From contig JASGGQ010000002.1 in NCBI GenBank assembly GCA_047604965.1, forward strand, positions 1 to 52,335: 52,335 bases of DNA. The letters run 5' to 3'. The notes beneath the pieces are model-generated. The model saw nothing but the letters and a program-made list of their open reading frames with translations, had not been told where the DNA came from and did not search any database. The stretch comes from JAGIBJ01 sp047604965. Its GTDB lineage: Bacteria; Actinomycetota; Thermoleophilia; Solirubrobacterales; Solirubrobacteraceae. Shown piece by piece: positions 33,183 through 41,820 of this stretch (positions are counted from its first letter, which is position 1; every line of letters starts with the position of its first letter). A program made the position numbers and the translations under genes.

Positions 33183-33198
33183 CGTTTCACGTGAACGT
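33183..33198. promoter_or_regulatory. Degenerate parS-like site 2
   Basis: CGTTTCACGTGAACGT keeps the left half and centre of parS but lacks one A of the right arm. It lies 56 bases from site 1, just before the GST-like gene. Confidence 0.65.
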
Positions 33199-33232
33199 TC
33201 CTGGCGCCACGCACGCGACGTAGAGTCCACGC

Positions 33233-33973
33233 ATGCAGATTGAGCTGTTCCGCTTCCCTGGGTCGAACGCCTGCACCATCGTCGAGCGGCTGCTCGACTA
33301 CCACCAGCTGCCGTGGCAGGCGCGGCAGCTTCGCGCCGGTCTCCACCCGTTCTCCTTGCGGCGCGCCGGCTTCGCCAAGCCCACCGCTCCCGCCGCCTTG
33401 ATCGACGGCGAACGGGTACAGGGATCCATCCCGATCTGCCGCACCATCGCCGACGCCCACCCCGAGCTTGGGCTGCTGCCGGCTGATCGACCGTTGCGCC
33501 GGCGCACCGTTGACGCGGAGGCGACCGGTGAGCAATTGCAGACGGCTGCTCGACGGCTGCTCTGGGTGCTCGCGCAACGCGACCAGACAACGGTCGCGCC
33601 GATGGTAGCCGCCAACTACGCTGGCGTTCCCGCACCGCTCCGACGACTACTCACCCGTGGCTTGACCGTTGGCGCGTCGCGCTTTCACAGCGCAGACCCC
33701 GCCCAGATCGACCAATACCTCGTGGCAATTGCCGAAGTGCTCGCGCGCTGCGATGCCTGGGTGCAGGACGGCACACTTGCGCGGGAAACCCCGACGGTCG
33801 CCGACTTCCAGTTCGGTCCAAGCCTTGCCGCGCTCGCGTGCGACGCCGCCTTGGGCGCCGCGCTCCGCGCACGTCCGTTGTGGCGAGTCGCTGAGCTGGC
33901 CTGCCCACGCTACCCCGTTGCCATCTCGCTTGATCTGCCGGAGGCCTGGCGGAAGCGACTCCTCGCCGGCTGA
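33233..33973 (+). CDS. Glutathione S-transferase-like protein
   Basis: The 246-residue protein has a thioredoxin-like N-terminal domain (IELFRFPGSNACTIVERLLDY, with Ser/Asn at the active-site position, then a cis-Pro-like KPTAPAALIDGERVQGS) and an all-helical C-terminal domain with the GST-typical ETPTVADFQFGPSL N-capping region near residue 185. It may conjugate or reduce a thiol substrate; since actinobacteria generally use mycothiol rather than glutathione, the real thiol is uncertain. It lies on the plus strand between rsmG and parA, where these two are usually neighbours, and is bracketed by parS sites. Confidence 0.75.
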   Translation: MQIELFRFPGSNACTIVERLLDYHQLPWQARQLRAGLHPFSLRRAGFAKPTAPAALIDGERVQGSIPICRTIADAHPELGLLPADRPLRRRTVDAEATGEQLQTAARRLLWVLAQRDQTTVAPMVAANYAGVPAPLRRLLTRGLTVGASRFHSADPAQIDQYLVAIAEVLARCDAWVQDGTLARETPTVADFQFGPSLAALACDAALGAALRARPLWRVAELACPRYPVAISLDLPEAWRKRLLAG

Positions 33974-34006
33974 GCGCCGCTCCCCCCCACGCAGCGATCA
34001 CGAAGC

Positions 34007-34022
34007 TGTTTCACGTGAAACG
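34007..34022. promoter_or_regulatory. parS site 3
   Basis: TGTTTCACGTGAAACG matches the canonical parS TGTTTCACGTGAAACA except for the last base. It lies just after the GST-like gene and 47 bases upstream of the following gene, about 5.4 kb from oriC. Confidence 0.94.
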
Positions 34023-34068
34023 GGCGGCACCCCGCCGCGGATCGGGTACCGTCGCGGAGGTGGGGTTC

Positions 34069-34521
34069 ATGTTCGATCTTGAGCTGCCTGGGCTCACCGC
34101 CCTGAGCGGCGTGTTGGTTGAGCAGGCCGTCGCCGATGCCGGCGCCTGGCCGGTCCGCTTCTCACCCAGCCGCGAAGAGCGCCGGTGGTTTGGGATCCGT
34201 AAGGCATATCCCGCCGTCTTGGAGATCCTGACGGCCGATGGACAGGGGCACATCCTGTGCAACCCCGACCGCTGGGACGAACACCGCTGGCAGCTGCGCC
34301 CCGACGCGGCCCCACGGCTCGCGCGCCTCATCGAACTCCTGGCGCACTACACCGAGCGTGACTTCACCTTCCGCGCCACGTGGGCCGGCTCGCCGATTGA
34401 GCAGACGGTGCGACTGCCGGTGACGGAGCTCGCCGCACTCGTTCGAGCCAACCGGCTCAACGATCACACGCGCTACGTCGTCTGCCCGCAGAGCTCCCGG
34501 CCGGAGCCCGAACACGACTGA
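34069..34521 (+). CDS. Hypothetical protein
   Basis: The 150-residue soluble protein has no motif I recognise. It contains alternating hydrophobic strands and Trp/Arg-rich segments (REERRWFGIRKAYPAVLEIL, LCNPDRWDEHRWQLRPD) that look like a compact mixed alpha/beta domain. I chose ATG 34069 because GGAGG lies nine bases upstream; a frame start at 34015 would begin inside parS site 3. It is convergent with rsmG and follows the GST-like gene on the same strand. Confidence 0.65.
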   Translation: MFDLELPGLTALSGVLVEQAVADAGAWPVRFSPSREERRWFGIRKAYPAVLEILTADGQGHILCNPDRWDEHRWQLRPDAAPRLARLIELLAHYTERDFTFRATWAGSPIEQTVRLPVTELAALVRANRLNDHTRYVVCPQSSRPEPEHD

Positions 34522-34554
34522 GTAGCACCAGTTGCGGGCGGCTCTCTGTGGGCG

Positions 34555-35304
34555 TCACGCCGACGCCGGACGCAGCGGCTCCAGCGTGGTCGATATGCGC
34601 GCACCGAGCGGCTTCTTCTTTGCCATGCCTTCGCGTCGTGGGAAGCGGGCCGGCGTCTCGGCGACTTTGCGCGCGACCACGATCCGGCGGTCGCGCGCTC
34701 CTGTAAACGGCTGGACGCGCACTTCATCCTCGACCTCAAGACCCAGCAGCTCGGCGGCCCGCTGGCCGGCGGCGCGTTCGTCGTCGCTCAGCGCCCCCTT
34801 CCACGCCACGGCGCGGCCGCCGACCGCCAGGAGCGGCGCGGAATATTCGAACACGACATCGAGCGGCGCGAGCGCCCGGGAGGTAATCAGGTCGTGGCGG
34901 CCGAGTCCCTCCGGCCATCCTTCGGCTCGGCGGGTAACGATCTCGCAGCGATCGGTCAGCGCGCACGCTTCGATCGCCGTGCGCAAGAAGGTCGTGCGGC
35001 GGCTGACCGATTCCACCAGCGCGATGCGCAGCTGCGGCAGCGCAATCGCCAATGGCAGCGCCGGAACACCAGCGCCGGTACCGAGGTCTGCGGCGCGGCG
35101 CGCATCCCGCACCGCATCGAGCTGCAGCGCGACCCACGAGTCGGCGAGATGTTGGTCAACCGCCAATGCCGGATCGGTAACCCGCGTCGATGCCAGCTCG
35201 TCCTGCTCCCACAGCCGCAACAGCGTGCGGGCATGCGCGATCGCCTCATCGGTCAGCCCGTACTCGCCGGCCAGATCGTTCAGGCGCGGCTGCGCTCGAT
35301 CCAT
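34555..35304 (-). CDS. rsmG: 16S rRNA (guanine(527)-N7)-methyltransferase
   Basis: The 249-residue protein matches RsmG/GidB: LLRLWEQDELASTRVTDP, HLADSWVAL near residue 55, the SAM loop ADLGTGAGVPALPLAI near residue 75, VESVSRRTTFLRT and DLITSRALAPLDVVFEYSAPLL near residue 150. It methylates G527 of 16S rRNA; loss in other bacteria gives low-level streptomycin resistance. A C-terminal extension of ~30 residues (PARFPRREGMAKKKPLG) is usual. It ends the rpmH-rsmG gene string. Confidence 0.92.
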   Translation of the reverse strand: MDRAQPRLNDLAGEYGLTDEAIAHARTLLRLWEQDELASTRVTDPALAVDQHLADSWVALQLDAVRDARRAADLGTGAGVPALPLAIALPQLRIALVESVSRRTTFLRTAIEACALTDRCEIVTRRAEGWPEGLGRHDLITSRALAPLDVVFEYSAPLLAVGGRAVAWKGALSDDERAAGQRAAELLGLEVEDEVRVQPFTGARDRRIVVARKVAETPARFPRREGMAKKKPLGARISTTLEPLRPASA

Positions 35305-35340
35305 GGCGCTAACTCCAATCGCGACGGACGGCGAGCCGGG

Positions 35341-35865
35341 CTACTGGCTGGCGTCGGCCGGCACCTTGCCGCTCGGCGCAATCACCGCGTGCCGGTCCGG
35401 TTCGACGCCTTCGCTGTAGCTTCCGACCCCGTCGATGTCACGCACCATTTCATGGACGTACCGGCGCTCGCTTGAGGTCATCGGCTCCAGCGGCGTTGGT
35501 TCGTCGCGTTGCAGCGCTCGCGCAACGAGCCGGTGGACCTGCGCTTGGATCGCCTCACGGCGCCGTTCGCGGTATCCCTCAGCGTCAACGATGACCCGCA
35601 ACCGCACCTCGTGGTCGAGCGCGATCCGTTGCGCAAGGTGCTGCAACGCTTCGAGCGTTTGGCCGTGGCGGCCGATCAGCAACCCGAGATCTTGCCCCTG
35701 CACGGCAACGTGCAGCTCATCGCCTCGCTGCTGCGCGACGACCTCCTCATCGATGCCCAGGCAGCGCGCGACACCCTCGACAAGCGTGCGGACGGCCTCG
35801 ATCCCCGCCGGGTCGGCCGGATCGCTGCTGGGCGTCGTTCCGCCGCTGGTGTGATGCTCGCTCAT
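35341..35865 (-). CDS. jag: RNA-binding protein Jag/KhpB (KH and R3H domains)
   Basis: The 174-residue protein has a KH-like domain with LLIGRHGQTLEALQHLAQ near residue 65 and an R3H domain near residues 110-165 (EPTPLEPMTSSERRYVHEMVRDIDGV). The N-terminal Jag-N domain of firmicute proteins is missing, as is common in actinobacteria. It binds RNA, probably with KhpA, and is encoded after yidC with overlapping stop and start codons. The C-terminal residues EGVEPDRHAVIAP are typical of the family. Confidence 0.9.
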   Translation of the reverse strand: MSEHHTSGGTTPSSDPADPAGIEAVRTLVEGVARCLGIDEEVVAQQRGDELHVAVQGQDLGLLIGRHGQTLEALQHLAQRIALDHEVRLRVIVDAEGYRERRREAIQAQVHRLVARALQRDEPTPLEPMTSSERRYVHEMVRDIDGVGSYSEGVEPDRHAVIAPSGKVPADASQ

Positions 35866-36722
35866 CGCCGTTTCCCCGTGCGCTTACGCTTCGTCGGTCG
35901 CTCCGACGGACTGACCCTACCGGCTACCGCTGCCGCTTCTGTGACGACATCTTCGATCATCCCGACCGGTGATTCGTCGGTGGCGACACCCGGTGCGCCA
36001 TAGACCCGCCGCAGCACGACCTGCTGGAAGACGGTGTAGAGGTTGGTCGTGATCCAGTAGAGGAGCAGACCGGCCGGGAAATGGATGATGAACGGCACGA
36101 ACACGAACGGCAGCGCGTAGAAGATGTTGCGCTGGATTCCCTGCACGGTCGAGGGCATCAGCACCGTCGAGAGCAGCTGCGAACCGACGTACGCGACGAG
36201 CAGCGTGGCCAGTACCGCGCCGGTCGCCGCAGCGGTCAGATCGGGGATGAACCAAAAGGTGCCTGAGCCGGCAACGACCTTCTCGCAGGTGACGTTCAGC
36301 AGCTGCTCGTGCGTCTGGATCACGCCATGGCCGATCGGGTCGCAAATATCGACCTTCAGATCTTTGCGCAGCATGTAGAAGAGCGAGATGAAGACCGGCG
36401 CTTGGAAGAGCAGCGGCAGGCAGCCGGCAGCCGGGTTGACACCCGATTCGGCCATCAACTTGCGCTGCTCCTCGGCAAGCTTGACGCGATCGTCTTTGTG
36501 CTTCGTTTGCAGCTCTTTGATTTTCGGGCCGAGCGCGGCCATGCCCTTCATCGAGCGGTACTGCACGATCGCGAGCGGCAGCAGCAGCGTGCGGATCACG
36601 AGCGTCAGCCCAATGATCGCCAGGCCCCATGAATCGAACACTGAGTGCAACGCTTTGAGCAACGTCTCAAAGACGTCGATCAGTGGTTGCAAGGCGTTCG
36701 CGACGACGAACAGATCGGTCAT
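35862..36722 (-). CDS. yidC: Membrane protein insertase YidC
   Basis: The 286-residue protein is a YidC/Oxa1 insertase of the five-span Gram-positive type. Spans lie near residues 30-50, 105-125, 165-190 and two near 195-245; the cytoplasmic hairpin (LGPKIKELQTKHKDDRVKLAEEQRKLM) follows the first, and the conserved Arg of the groove is in GLTLVIRTLLLPL. A Lys/Arg-rich tail ends the protein. I chose ATG 36722, which overlaps the yidD stop (ATGA). It inserts membrane proteins with or without SecYEG. Confidence 0.92.
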   Translation of the reverse strand: MTDLFVVANALQPLIDVFETLLKALHSVFDSWGLAIIGLTLVIRTLLLPLAIVQYRSMKGMAALGPKIKELQTKHKDDRVKLAEEQRKLMAESGVNPAAGCLPLLFQAPVFISLFYMLRKDLKVDICDPIGHGVIQTHEQLLNVTCEKVVAGSGTFWFIPDLTAAATGAVLATLLVAYVGSQLLSTVLMPSTVQGIQRNIFYALPFVFVPFIIHFPAGLLLYWITTNLYTVFQQVVLRRVYGAPGVATDESPVGMIEDVVTEAAAVAGRVSPSERPTKRKRTGKRR

Positions 36723-37078
36723 GCGTGGGGGACTCGCTTCGTGCGTCCGGTGAGCGGGAACAGTCGTTGGTCTTCTGGCCGGTCGATGCCCTGCCCACCG
36801 AAGGGGTTGCATCGCGCGACTCGCCACGCGGCGAGCACCAGACCGCGCAGTATGCCGTACTGGTCGATCGCTTGGACGGCATAGTGCGAGCAGCTCGGTG
36901 TAAAGCGGCAGCGCGCACCGATTGCCGGGGAGAGCCAGCGTTGGTACGCGAAGATCGGAGCGAGCACGATCTGGCGCAAGAGCGGGCGCGAACGAGCATC
37001 CTGGCCGGCGCAGCAGCCATCCGGCTCGTTGCCACCATCACCGGCGCTCGACCGGATCGCCGGGGCGACATTACGCAT
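36719..37078 (-). CDS. yidD: Membrane protein insertion efficiency factor YidD
   Basis: The core (residues ~35-110) contains PIFAYQRWLSPAIGARCRFTP with the conserved continuation PSCSHYAVQAIDQYG, then WRVARCNPFGGQGID, all diagnostic of YidD. The protein assists YidC. The ATG at 37078 overlaps the rnpA stop by eight bases; an ATG at 37090 is possible. The ~35-residue N-terminal extension before the core is not conserved. Confidence 0.88.
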   Translation of the reverse strand: MRNVAPAIRSSAGDGGNEPDGCCAGQDARSRPLLRQIVLAPIFAYQRWLSPAIGARCRFTPSCSHYAVQAIDQYGILRGLVLAAWRVARCNPFGGQGIDRPEDQRLFPLTGRTKRVPHA

Positions 37079-37538
37079 CGCCGGCGGCATCCCCAGGCGC
37101 CGGTTTCGTCGCGTGTTGACGCGGAGATGGCGGAGCATCGGCCTGCTGGTCGCCACCGGCCCACGCAGTCGTGCGCTCCAGGAGGGCGCGCAGTTCGCGT
37201 TGCACGCCGGCTTGGCCGTCGCGGGCGTCGAGCGTCACCGCGTCGGCGCGCGCCGTGATCACGAGGTCACTGCCGGCAGCGAGCTGCGGCTCAAGCGCGG
37301 CGACTGCTTCGCGCAGCACGCGCTTGATCCGGTTGCGGGTGACCGCGTCACCGACCTTCTTACTGACCGACAGGCCGACGCGCGGCGGATCGAGCGAGGC
37401 TTCGCGCGGGAACACATGCACGACGAACTCCCGGCCGCCGGTCGAACGACCTTGACGGTAGACACGATCGAAGTCACCGCTGCGCGACAGTCGTCCACGC
37501 TTGCGGCGCGCTCCGGCGCCGGTGCGCGGAGCGTCCAT
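37071..37538 (-). CDS. rnpA: Ribonuclease P protein component
   Basis: The 155-residue basic protein shows the RnpA pattern RLSRSGDFDRVYRQGRS, VGLSVSKKVGDAVTRNRIKRVLREAV near residue 60, and a strand with SDLVITARADA. It helps the RNase P RNA process tRNA 5' ends. Its length exceeds the usual ~115-120 because of a Gln/Pro/Ala-rich C-terminal tail. It lies six bases after rpmH and overlaps yidD. Confidence 0.92.
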   Translation of the reverse strand: MDAPRTGAGARRKRGRLSRSGDFDRVYRQGRSTGGREFVVHVFPREASLDPPRVGLSVSKKVGDAVTRNRIKRVLREAVAALEPQLAAGSDLVITARADAVTLDARDGQAGVQRELRALLERTTAWAGGDQQADAPPSPRQHATKPAPGDAAGDA

Positions 37539-37544
37539 CGCGCG

Positions 37545-37679
37545 CTAGACGGTCAGGCGCTTGCGGCCCTTGGTACGGCGGCGCTTGAGAATCAGCTGAC
37601 CGCCCTTGCTGCTCATGCGCTGGCGGAAGCCGTGGGCGCGAGCACGCTTGCGCTTCTTGGGTTGATAGGTGCGCTTCAT
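37545..37679 (-). CDS. rpmH: 50S ribosomal protein L34
   Basis: The 44-residue protein reads MKRTYQPKKRKRARAHGFRQ and continues with RMSSKGGQLILKRRRTKGRKRLTV in two blocks, the canonical L34 sequence and length. The ATG at 37679 is fixed by the family N-terminus. It begins the rpmH-rnpA-yidD-yidC-jag-rsmG series, divergent from dnaA. Confidence 0.96.
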   Translation of the reverse strand: MKRTYQPKKRKRARAHGFRQRMSSKGGQLILKRRRTKGRKRLTV

Positions 37680-37905
37680 GAGTCCAGGAAGAGTAGAGCA
37701 CTCGCGCGTATCGCGCGGGCCGGCGGAAGAAACTGGCCCGATCGCACACCGTCGGGCACGAATTTTGCGCGCGGAGCGGCCTGATCGATGAGTTCCACCG
37801 GTCATGTCGCCAGGGCGCTGCTAGGTTCAGCTCTCGCCGCTCGCGCTGTGGCCGCAGCGCCGGAGTTGTCTGACGCCTGCGCCCCGCCACGACGGGCGCT
37901 GCTGC
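37680..37905. other. rpmH-dnaA divergent intergenic region
   Basis: These 226 bases must carry the promoters of rpmH and dnaA. I found no good DnaA box here, so the origin is better placed between dnaA and dnaN. A local AT-richer patch ACGAATTTTGCG lies at about 37758-37769. Confidence 0.5.
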
Positions 37906-39324
37906 ATGCTCGAACCGACCGCCCACGATCTCTCGACCGATCCGACCGCCGCGTGGCGGCTGATCCTCGACCAGTTGCGTGGCCGTGTTGACGAAACGAC
38001 GCTCGAACTGTGGCTCGAGCCGTTGCACGCCGTCGACTACCAAGCTGGGACGCTGCTGCTCGCCGGGCCGCCGCACCTCGTCCGCTGGGCGCGGGACCGC
38101 TGCACCCCGCTGTTGACCGAAGTCGCGCAGCACTGCCGGGTCGCCTCGACGATCGCGTGGATCGAAGCAAGCGCCGACCAACTCGCTGCCGCACCGCCAA
38201 CCCGGCACGGCGGCTATCGCCGCGATCCGGCAGCCCCGGTACACCGACCGCAAGGCAACCACGACCCCGAACCGGCGCAGCCGCTGCGCGTCGGCGATCC
38301 GATCGACCCCGAACTGACCTTCGAGCAGTTCGTTATCGGCCACAGCAACCGCCTCGCGCACGGCGCCGCGCTCCAAGTCGCTGAATTGCCGGCGGCCGCG
38401 TTCAACCCGCTGTTGATCTGCGGGCCACCGGGCACCGGCAAAACCCATCTGTTGCACGCGATCGCCAACTATGTCGCGCAAACGGCCCCACACCTGCACG
38501 TGCATCTCTGCACCAGTGAGGGATTCGTCAACGACTTCACCGGCGCGCTGCGCAACCGCCGCATCGGCGACTTCAAAGACCATCTGCGCGGCGCCGACGT
38601 GCTGCTCGTCGACGACGTGCAGTTCCTCGCCGGCAAAGATCGCACCGAAGAAGAGTTCTTCCACACCTTCAACGCGCTGGAGCGCAGCGGCGCGCAACTC
38701 GTCCTCACGAGCGACCAGCCACCACATGAGCTCGGCGCGCTCAGCGAACGACTGCGCGACCGCTTCGCCTCCGGACTCGTCGTCGATGTGCAGCGACCCG
38801 ACGACGCGCTGCGCCGGATCTACGTTTCGCGCCGCGCCGCGCAAGAGCTCGAAACGCCGGCCGAACGCGCGAACCTCACGCACCTCGCCGACCGCATCAC
38901 CGACGGGATCCGCACGCTCGAAGGCGCGATCCTCTCAACGATCGCCTACCGCCGCCTGACCGGCCGGCCACTCGATCAGGCGCTCGTCGACGACGTGGTC
39001 CGCCGGCTCTACCCCCAGCGCCCCAAGGGCACCCGCGAACGCCCGACGATCCGCCGCGTGCAGGATGTCGTCTGCGCCGCCTTCGAGCTTGACCACGACA
39101 CGATCGTCGGCCCCAGTCGCGCCGCCGCGATCAGCTGGCCCCGCCACGTCGCGATGTACCTCGCGCGAACCCACACCGAAGCGTCGCTGCCGGCAATCGC
39201 CCGCGCGTTCAACCGCCGCGACCACACCACGGTCATGAACGCCGTCTCGCGCGTGACCGAGCAAATCGAACGCGATCCCACACTCCACCAGCAGGTCAGC
39301 GAGCTTGTGGACGAGCTGCGGTAA
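37906..39324 (+). CDS. dnaA: Chromosomal replication initiator protein DnaA
   Basis: The 472-residue protein has domain I (AWRLILDQLRGRVDETTLELWL, residues 16-90), a short linker, AAA+ domain III with Walker A GPPGTGKTH (173-181) and Walker B VLLVDDVQF (232-240), and the domain IV DNA-binding helix-turn-helix ending NRRDHTTVMNAVSRV near residue 440. It binds DnaA boxes and opens oriC. The Walker A has T where L is more common (GLGKT), a minor variant. The ATG at 37906 has no strong ribosome binding site. dnaN follows after the 149-base origin. Confidence 0.95.
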   Translation: MLEPTAHDLSTDPTAAWRLILDQLRGRVDETTLELWLEPLHAVDYQAGTLLLAGPPHLVRWARDRCTPLLTEVAQHCRVASTIAWIEASADQLAAAPPTRHGGYRRDPAAPVHRPQGNHDPEPAQPLRVGDPIDPELTFEQFVIGHSNRLAHGAALQVAELPAAAFNPLLICGPPGTGKTHLLHAIANYVAQTAPHLHVHLCTSEGFVNDFTGALRNRRIGDFKDHLRGADVLLVDDVQFLAGKDRTEEEFFHTFNALERSGAQLVLTSDQPPHELGALSERLRDRFASGLVVDVQRPDDALRRIYVSRRAAQELETPAERANLTHLADRITDGIRTLEGAILSTIAYRRLTGRPLDQALVDDVVRRLYPQRPKGTRERPTIRRVQDVVCAAFELDHDTIVGPSRAAAISWPRHVAMYLARTHTEASLPAIARAFNRRDHTTVMNAVSRVTEQIERDPTLHQQVSELVDELR

Positions 39325-39473
39325 CCATCCCCGCCGCCGGCCGTGCGAGACTCGGGCGCGCACTCCATCCACAGGGTTCCCGTACCGCCGCAGCCCGCCA
39401 GCGCAACAAATCCGCGAGTTGTCCACACTATCCACGGCCCTACTGCTCCTCAAACTCCCTACTTCTTCTTCCT
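39325..39473. other. Origin of replication (oriC) candidate
   Basis: The dnaA-dnaN gap holds DnaA-box-like 9-mers CCATCCACA (39365-39373), TTGTCCACA (39419-39427, a canonical high-GC box) and CTATCCACG (39428-39436), the last two head to tail without a gap. They are followed by a pyrimidine-rich, AT-richer tract (39437-39473, e.g. CTACTTCTTCTTCC) that could be the unwinding element with DnaA-trio-like TAG triplets on the other strand. Gene order and boxes support oriC; the small size is notable. Confidence 0.82.
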
Positions 39474-40583
39474 GTGATCTCCATCAGTTGCCAGACCGCC
39501 GATCTCGTCGAGCGCCTTACCGCCGTCTCCCGGGTCGCCAGCGGTCGCAGCGCGATGCAACCCATCGCGGGCGTGCGACTCGTCGCGCAATCGGGCTCGG
39601 TCGCACTTGAGGCGGTCGACTCCGACCTTGCAATCCGCACTGAACTGACGGCGACGGTCGGGGGGTCTGGCTCGATCGCACTGCCCGGCAAGCTGCTGCT
39701 CGATGTCGCCCGCGCACTACCGGCGACCGCCGTGGAGCTGACCAGCGGCGAAGATGGCTTCGTCGAAGTGCGGTCGGGGTCGGCGACCTTCAAGCTCCGC
39801 GCGCTGCGCGACGACGACGTGCCGCCGCTACCGCCGCTCGACGGCGAGCACCCGGTGCAGCTTTCGGCCGGGGCACTGCGCGACACGATCGCCAAAGTTG
39901 AAAAGGCGGCGGCGCGCGACGCGACGCGACTGATCCTGACTGGCGTGCTGATGTCGGCGACCGGCGACGAGTTGCGGATGGTCGCCACCGACGCCTACCG
40001 CCTCGCCGTCAAAGAGACCAAGCTCGACACCTCGATCGGCGGCGAAGGGCTCGAAGCGACGGTTCCGCACCGCGCACTCGCCGAAATCGCCCGCGCGACG
40101 ATTGCCGACGACGCGACGATCGAACTGCGCCGCCACGAATCGCGCCTGATTGTCAAGTGGGATGGCACGACGCTCGCCTCCCGGCTGCTCGACGGCCAAT
40201 TCCCGAACTACCGACAACTGCTGCAAGAGAACTTCACCAGCGAAGTGGTGCTCTCGACCAAAGAGCTTGCCGGCGCGCTGCGGCGCGTGAGCCTGCTCGC
40301 TCAGAAGTCGGCGCGGCTGCGGCTGAAGTTCACCGAAGGCGAGCTGTTGATCGCCGCGCAAACTCAAGATGTCGGCGAGGCGTCGGAGTCGATTCCTGCG
40401 CCGTGGCACGGCGAAGAGCTGGAAATCGGCTTTAACCCCGATTACCTGCGTGCCGGCCTCGACAACGTCGCGACCGAAACGGTCAGGTTGCGGCTGATCA
40501 ACCCGGTCCGGCCGATGGTGTTCGAGACGACCGACGACAGTGCCTTTACGTACCTCGTGATGCCGCTGCGGCTCGACGTTTAG
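39474..40583 (+). CDS. dnaN: DNA polymerase III beta subunit (sliding clamp)
   Basis: The 369-residue protein is the ring-forming clamp, with three repeated DNA-clamp domains of about 120 residues. Family features include PIAGVRLVAQ, LPGKLLLDVARALP, VATDAYRLAVKE in the second domain, DGQFPNYRQLL, and the C-terminal YLVMPLRL that faces partner proteins. A GTG start at 39474 gives the normal length; the leader is a pyrimidine tract with no Shine-Dalgarno. recF follows five bases after the stop. Confidence 0.95.
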   Translation: MISISCQTADLVERLTAVSRVASGRSAMQPIAGVRLVAQSGSVALEAVDSDLAIRTELTATVGGSGSIALPGKLLLDVARALPATAVELTSGEDGFVEVRSGSATFKLRALRDDDVPPLPPLDGEHPVQLSAGALRDTIAKVEKAAARDATRLILTGVLMSATGDELRMVATDAYRLAVKETKLDTSIGGEGLEATVPHRALAEIARATIADDATIELRRHESRLIVKWDGTTLASRLLDGQFPNYRQLLQENFTSEVVLSTKELAGALRRVSLLAQKSARLRLKFTEGELLIAAQTQDVGEASESIPAPWHGEELEIGFNPDYLRAGLDNVATETVRLRLINPVRPMVFETTDDSAFTYLVMPLRLDV

Positions 40584-40588
40584 CGATC

Positions 40589-41749
40589 ATGCGTTTGTCC
40601 GCCCTGCGCGCCGCGCAGCTGCGGACTCATCCACAGGCACAGCTGCCGCTCGACGCCGATCTGACGATCATCGACGGCCCAAACGGCGCCGGGAAAACGA
40701 ATCTGCTCGAAGCGATCGTGCTCGCCACGACCGGTCGCAGTTGGCGTACTCGCACCGATCGCGAATTGGTCCGGCACGGCGAGGAGGCGGGCCGCGCCGA
40801 ACTGCACTTCTGCGATGAGGTCGGCGCCGCGCATCTGCTCACACTGACCGTGCATCGTGGCGCCACCGATCGGCTGCACCGACTCGATGGCACGCGCGCC
40901 GAAGTCGGTGCCCCGCGTCCACAGGTCGTGCTGTTTGCACCCGATCGCCTCGCGCTCGTACAGGGTTCTCCACAGGGGCGTCGGGCGCATCTCGATCAGC
41001 TCGTCGCTGCGCTGTGGCCCGCTCGTTCCGGTATCCGCGCCGAGTACGCGCGTGCACTCGGGCAACGCAACGCGCTGCTGCACCGCGCAGGATCGCCGGC
41101 GATCGAAGCCTGGGAGGCCGAACTGGCCCGCCACGGCGTTGCGCTGCGCGCTGCACGCAGCGCTGCGATCGATGCGCTCACCGAACCGTTTTCCACGCTC
41201 GCTACCGAACTTGGCCTGCCCGGCATGCCATCGCTGGCATACCGCACTGGGGACGACACCACGACCGCCGAACAGCTCGCCGCACTGCTTGCCGAGCGCC
41301 GCGACCGCGACCGTGACCGCGGCTTTACCCAGGTCGGCCCGCACCGCGACGAACTGGCGATCCGCCGCGACGGCCGCGACTTGCGCAGCTACGGCTCCCA
41401 GGGCGAACAGCGGCTTGCCGTCCTGGCGTTGCTGCTAGCCGAACGCGCGCTGCTGGCCGAGGTACGCGGCCGTCCACCGGTCGCCTTGCTTGACGATGTT
41501 GGCAGCGAACTTGACGCTGGCCGCCGCCGTCTGCTGCTCGCCGAAGTCTGCCGCTACGGCCAGGTCGTGATCGCCACGACCTCCGCCAGCGAACTCGGCC
41601 AACTGCCGGCCGGCCGCAGCCTGCGGCAGATCCACGTTGCACCGGCATCCGGCGCCGACCAACCGACCAGCGTGCTGACGGTCAAGGCGCCCACAGGCCG
41701 GACCGCTAGCGAGATCGGCCCAGAGCCCGGAGCAGCAGCGACCGGATGA
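40589..41749 (+). CDS. recF: DNA replication and repair protein RecF
   Basis: The 386-residue SMC-like ATPase has Walker A DGPNGAGKTNLLEAI near residue 30, the GSPQGRRAHLDQLVA segment near residue 127, the signature YGSQGEQRLAVLALLLAE near residue 270 and Walker B VALLDDVGSELD near residue 297. It loads RecA at gaps with RecO/RecR. The C-terminal ~40 residues are a low-complexity tail. It is coupled to dnaN and precedes the DUF721/DciA gene. Confidence 0.93.
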   Translation: MRLSALRAAQLRTHPQAQLPLDADLTIIDGPNGAGKTNLLEAIVLATTGRSWRTRTDRELVRHGEEAGRAELHFCDEVGAAHLLTLTVHRGATDRLHRLDGTRAEVGAPRPQVVLFAPDRLALVQGSPQGRRAHLDQLVAALWPARSGIRAEYARALGQRNALLHRAGSPAIEAWEAELARHGVALRAARSAAIDALTEPFSTLATELGLPGMPSLAYRTGDDTTTAEQLAALLAERRDRDRDRGFTQVGPHRDELAIRRDGRDLRSYGSQGEQRLAVLALLLAERALLAEVRGRPPVALLDDVGSELDAGRRRLLLAEVCRYGQVVIATTSASELGQLPAGRSLRQIHVAPASGADQPTSVLTVKAPTGRTASEIGPEPGAAATG

Positions 41750-41820
41750 GTCCGCCAATCTCCGCGATCGGCCAGGATCGGTTGCGTGCGTGACACGATG
41801 AGACCGATGAGGAACCGGCG

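Noticed and set aside
40626..40979. Additional DnaA-box-like CCACAGG words within recF
   Set aside because: CATCCACAG, CGTCCACAG and TCTCCACAG match only part of the box and lie inside coding sequence; not enough to extend oriC.
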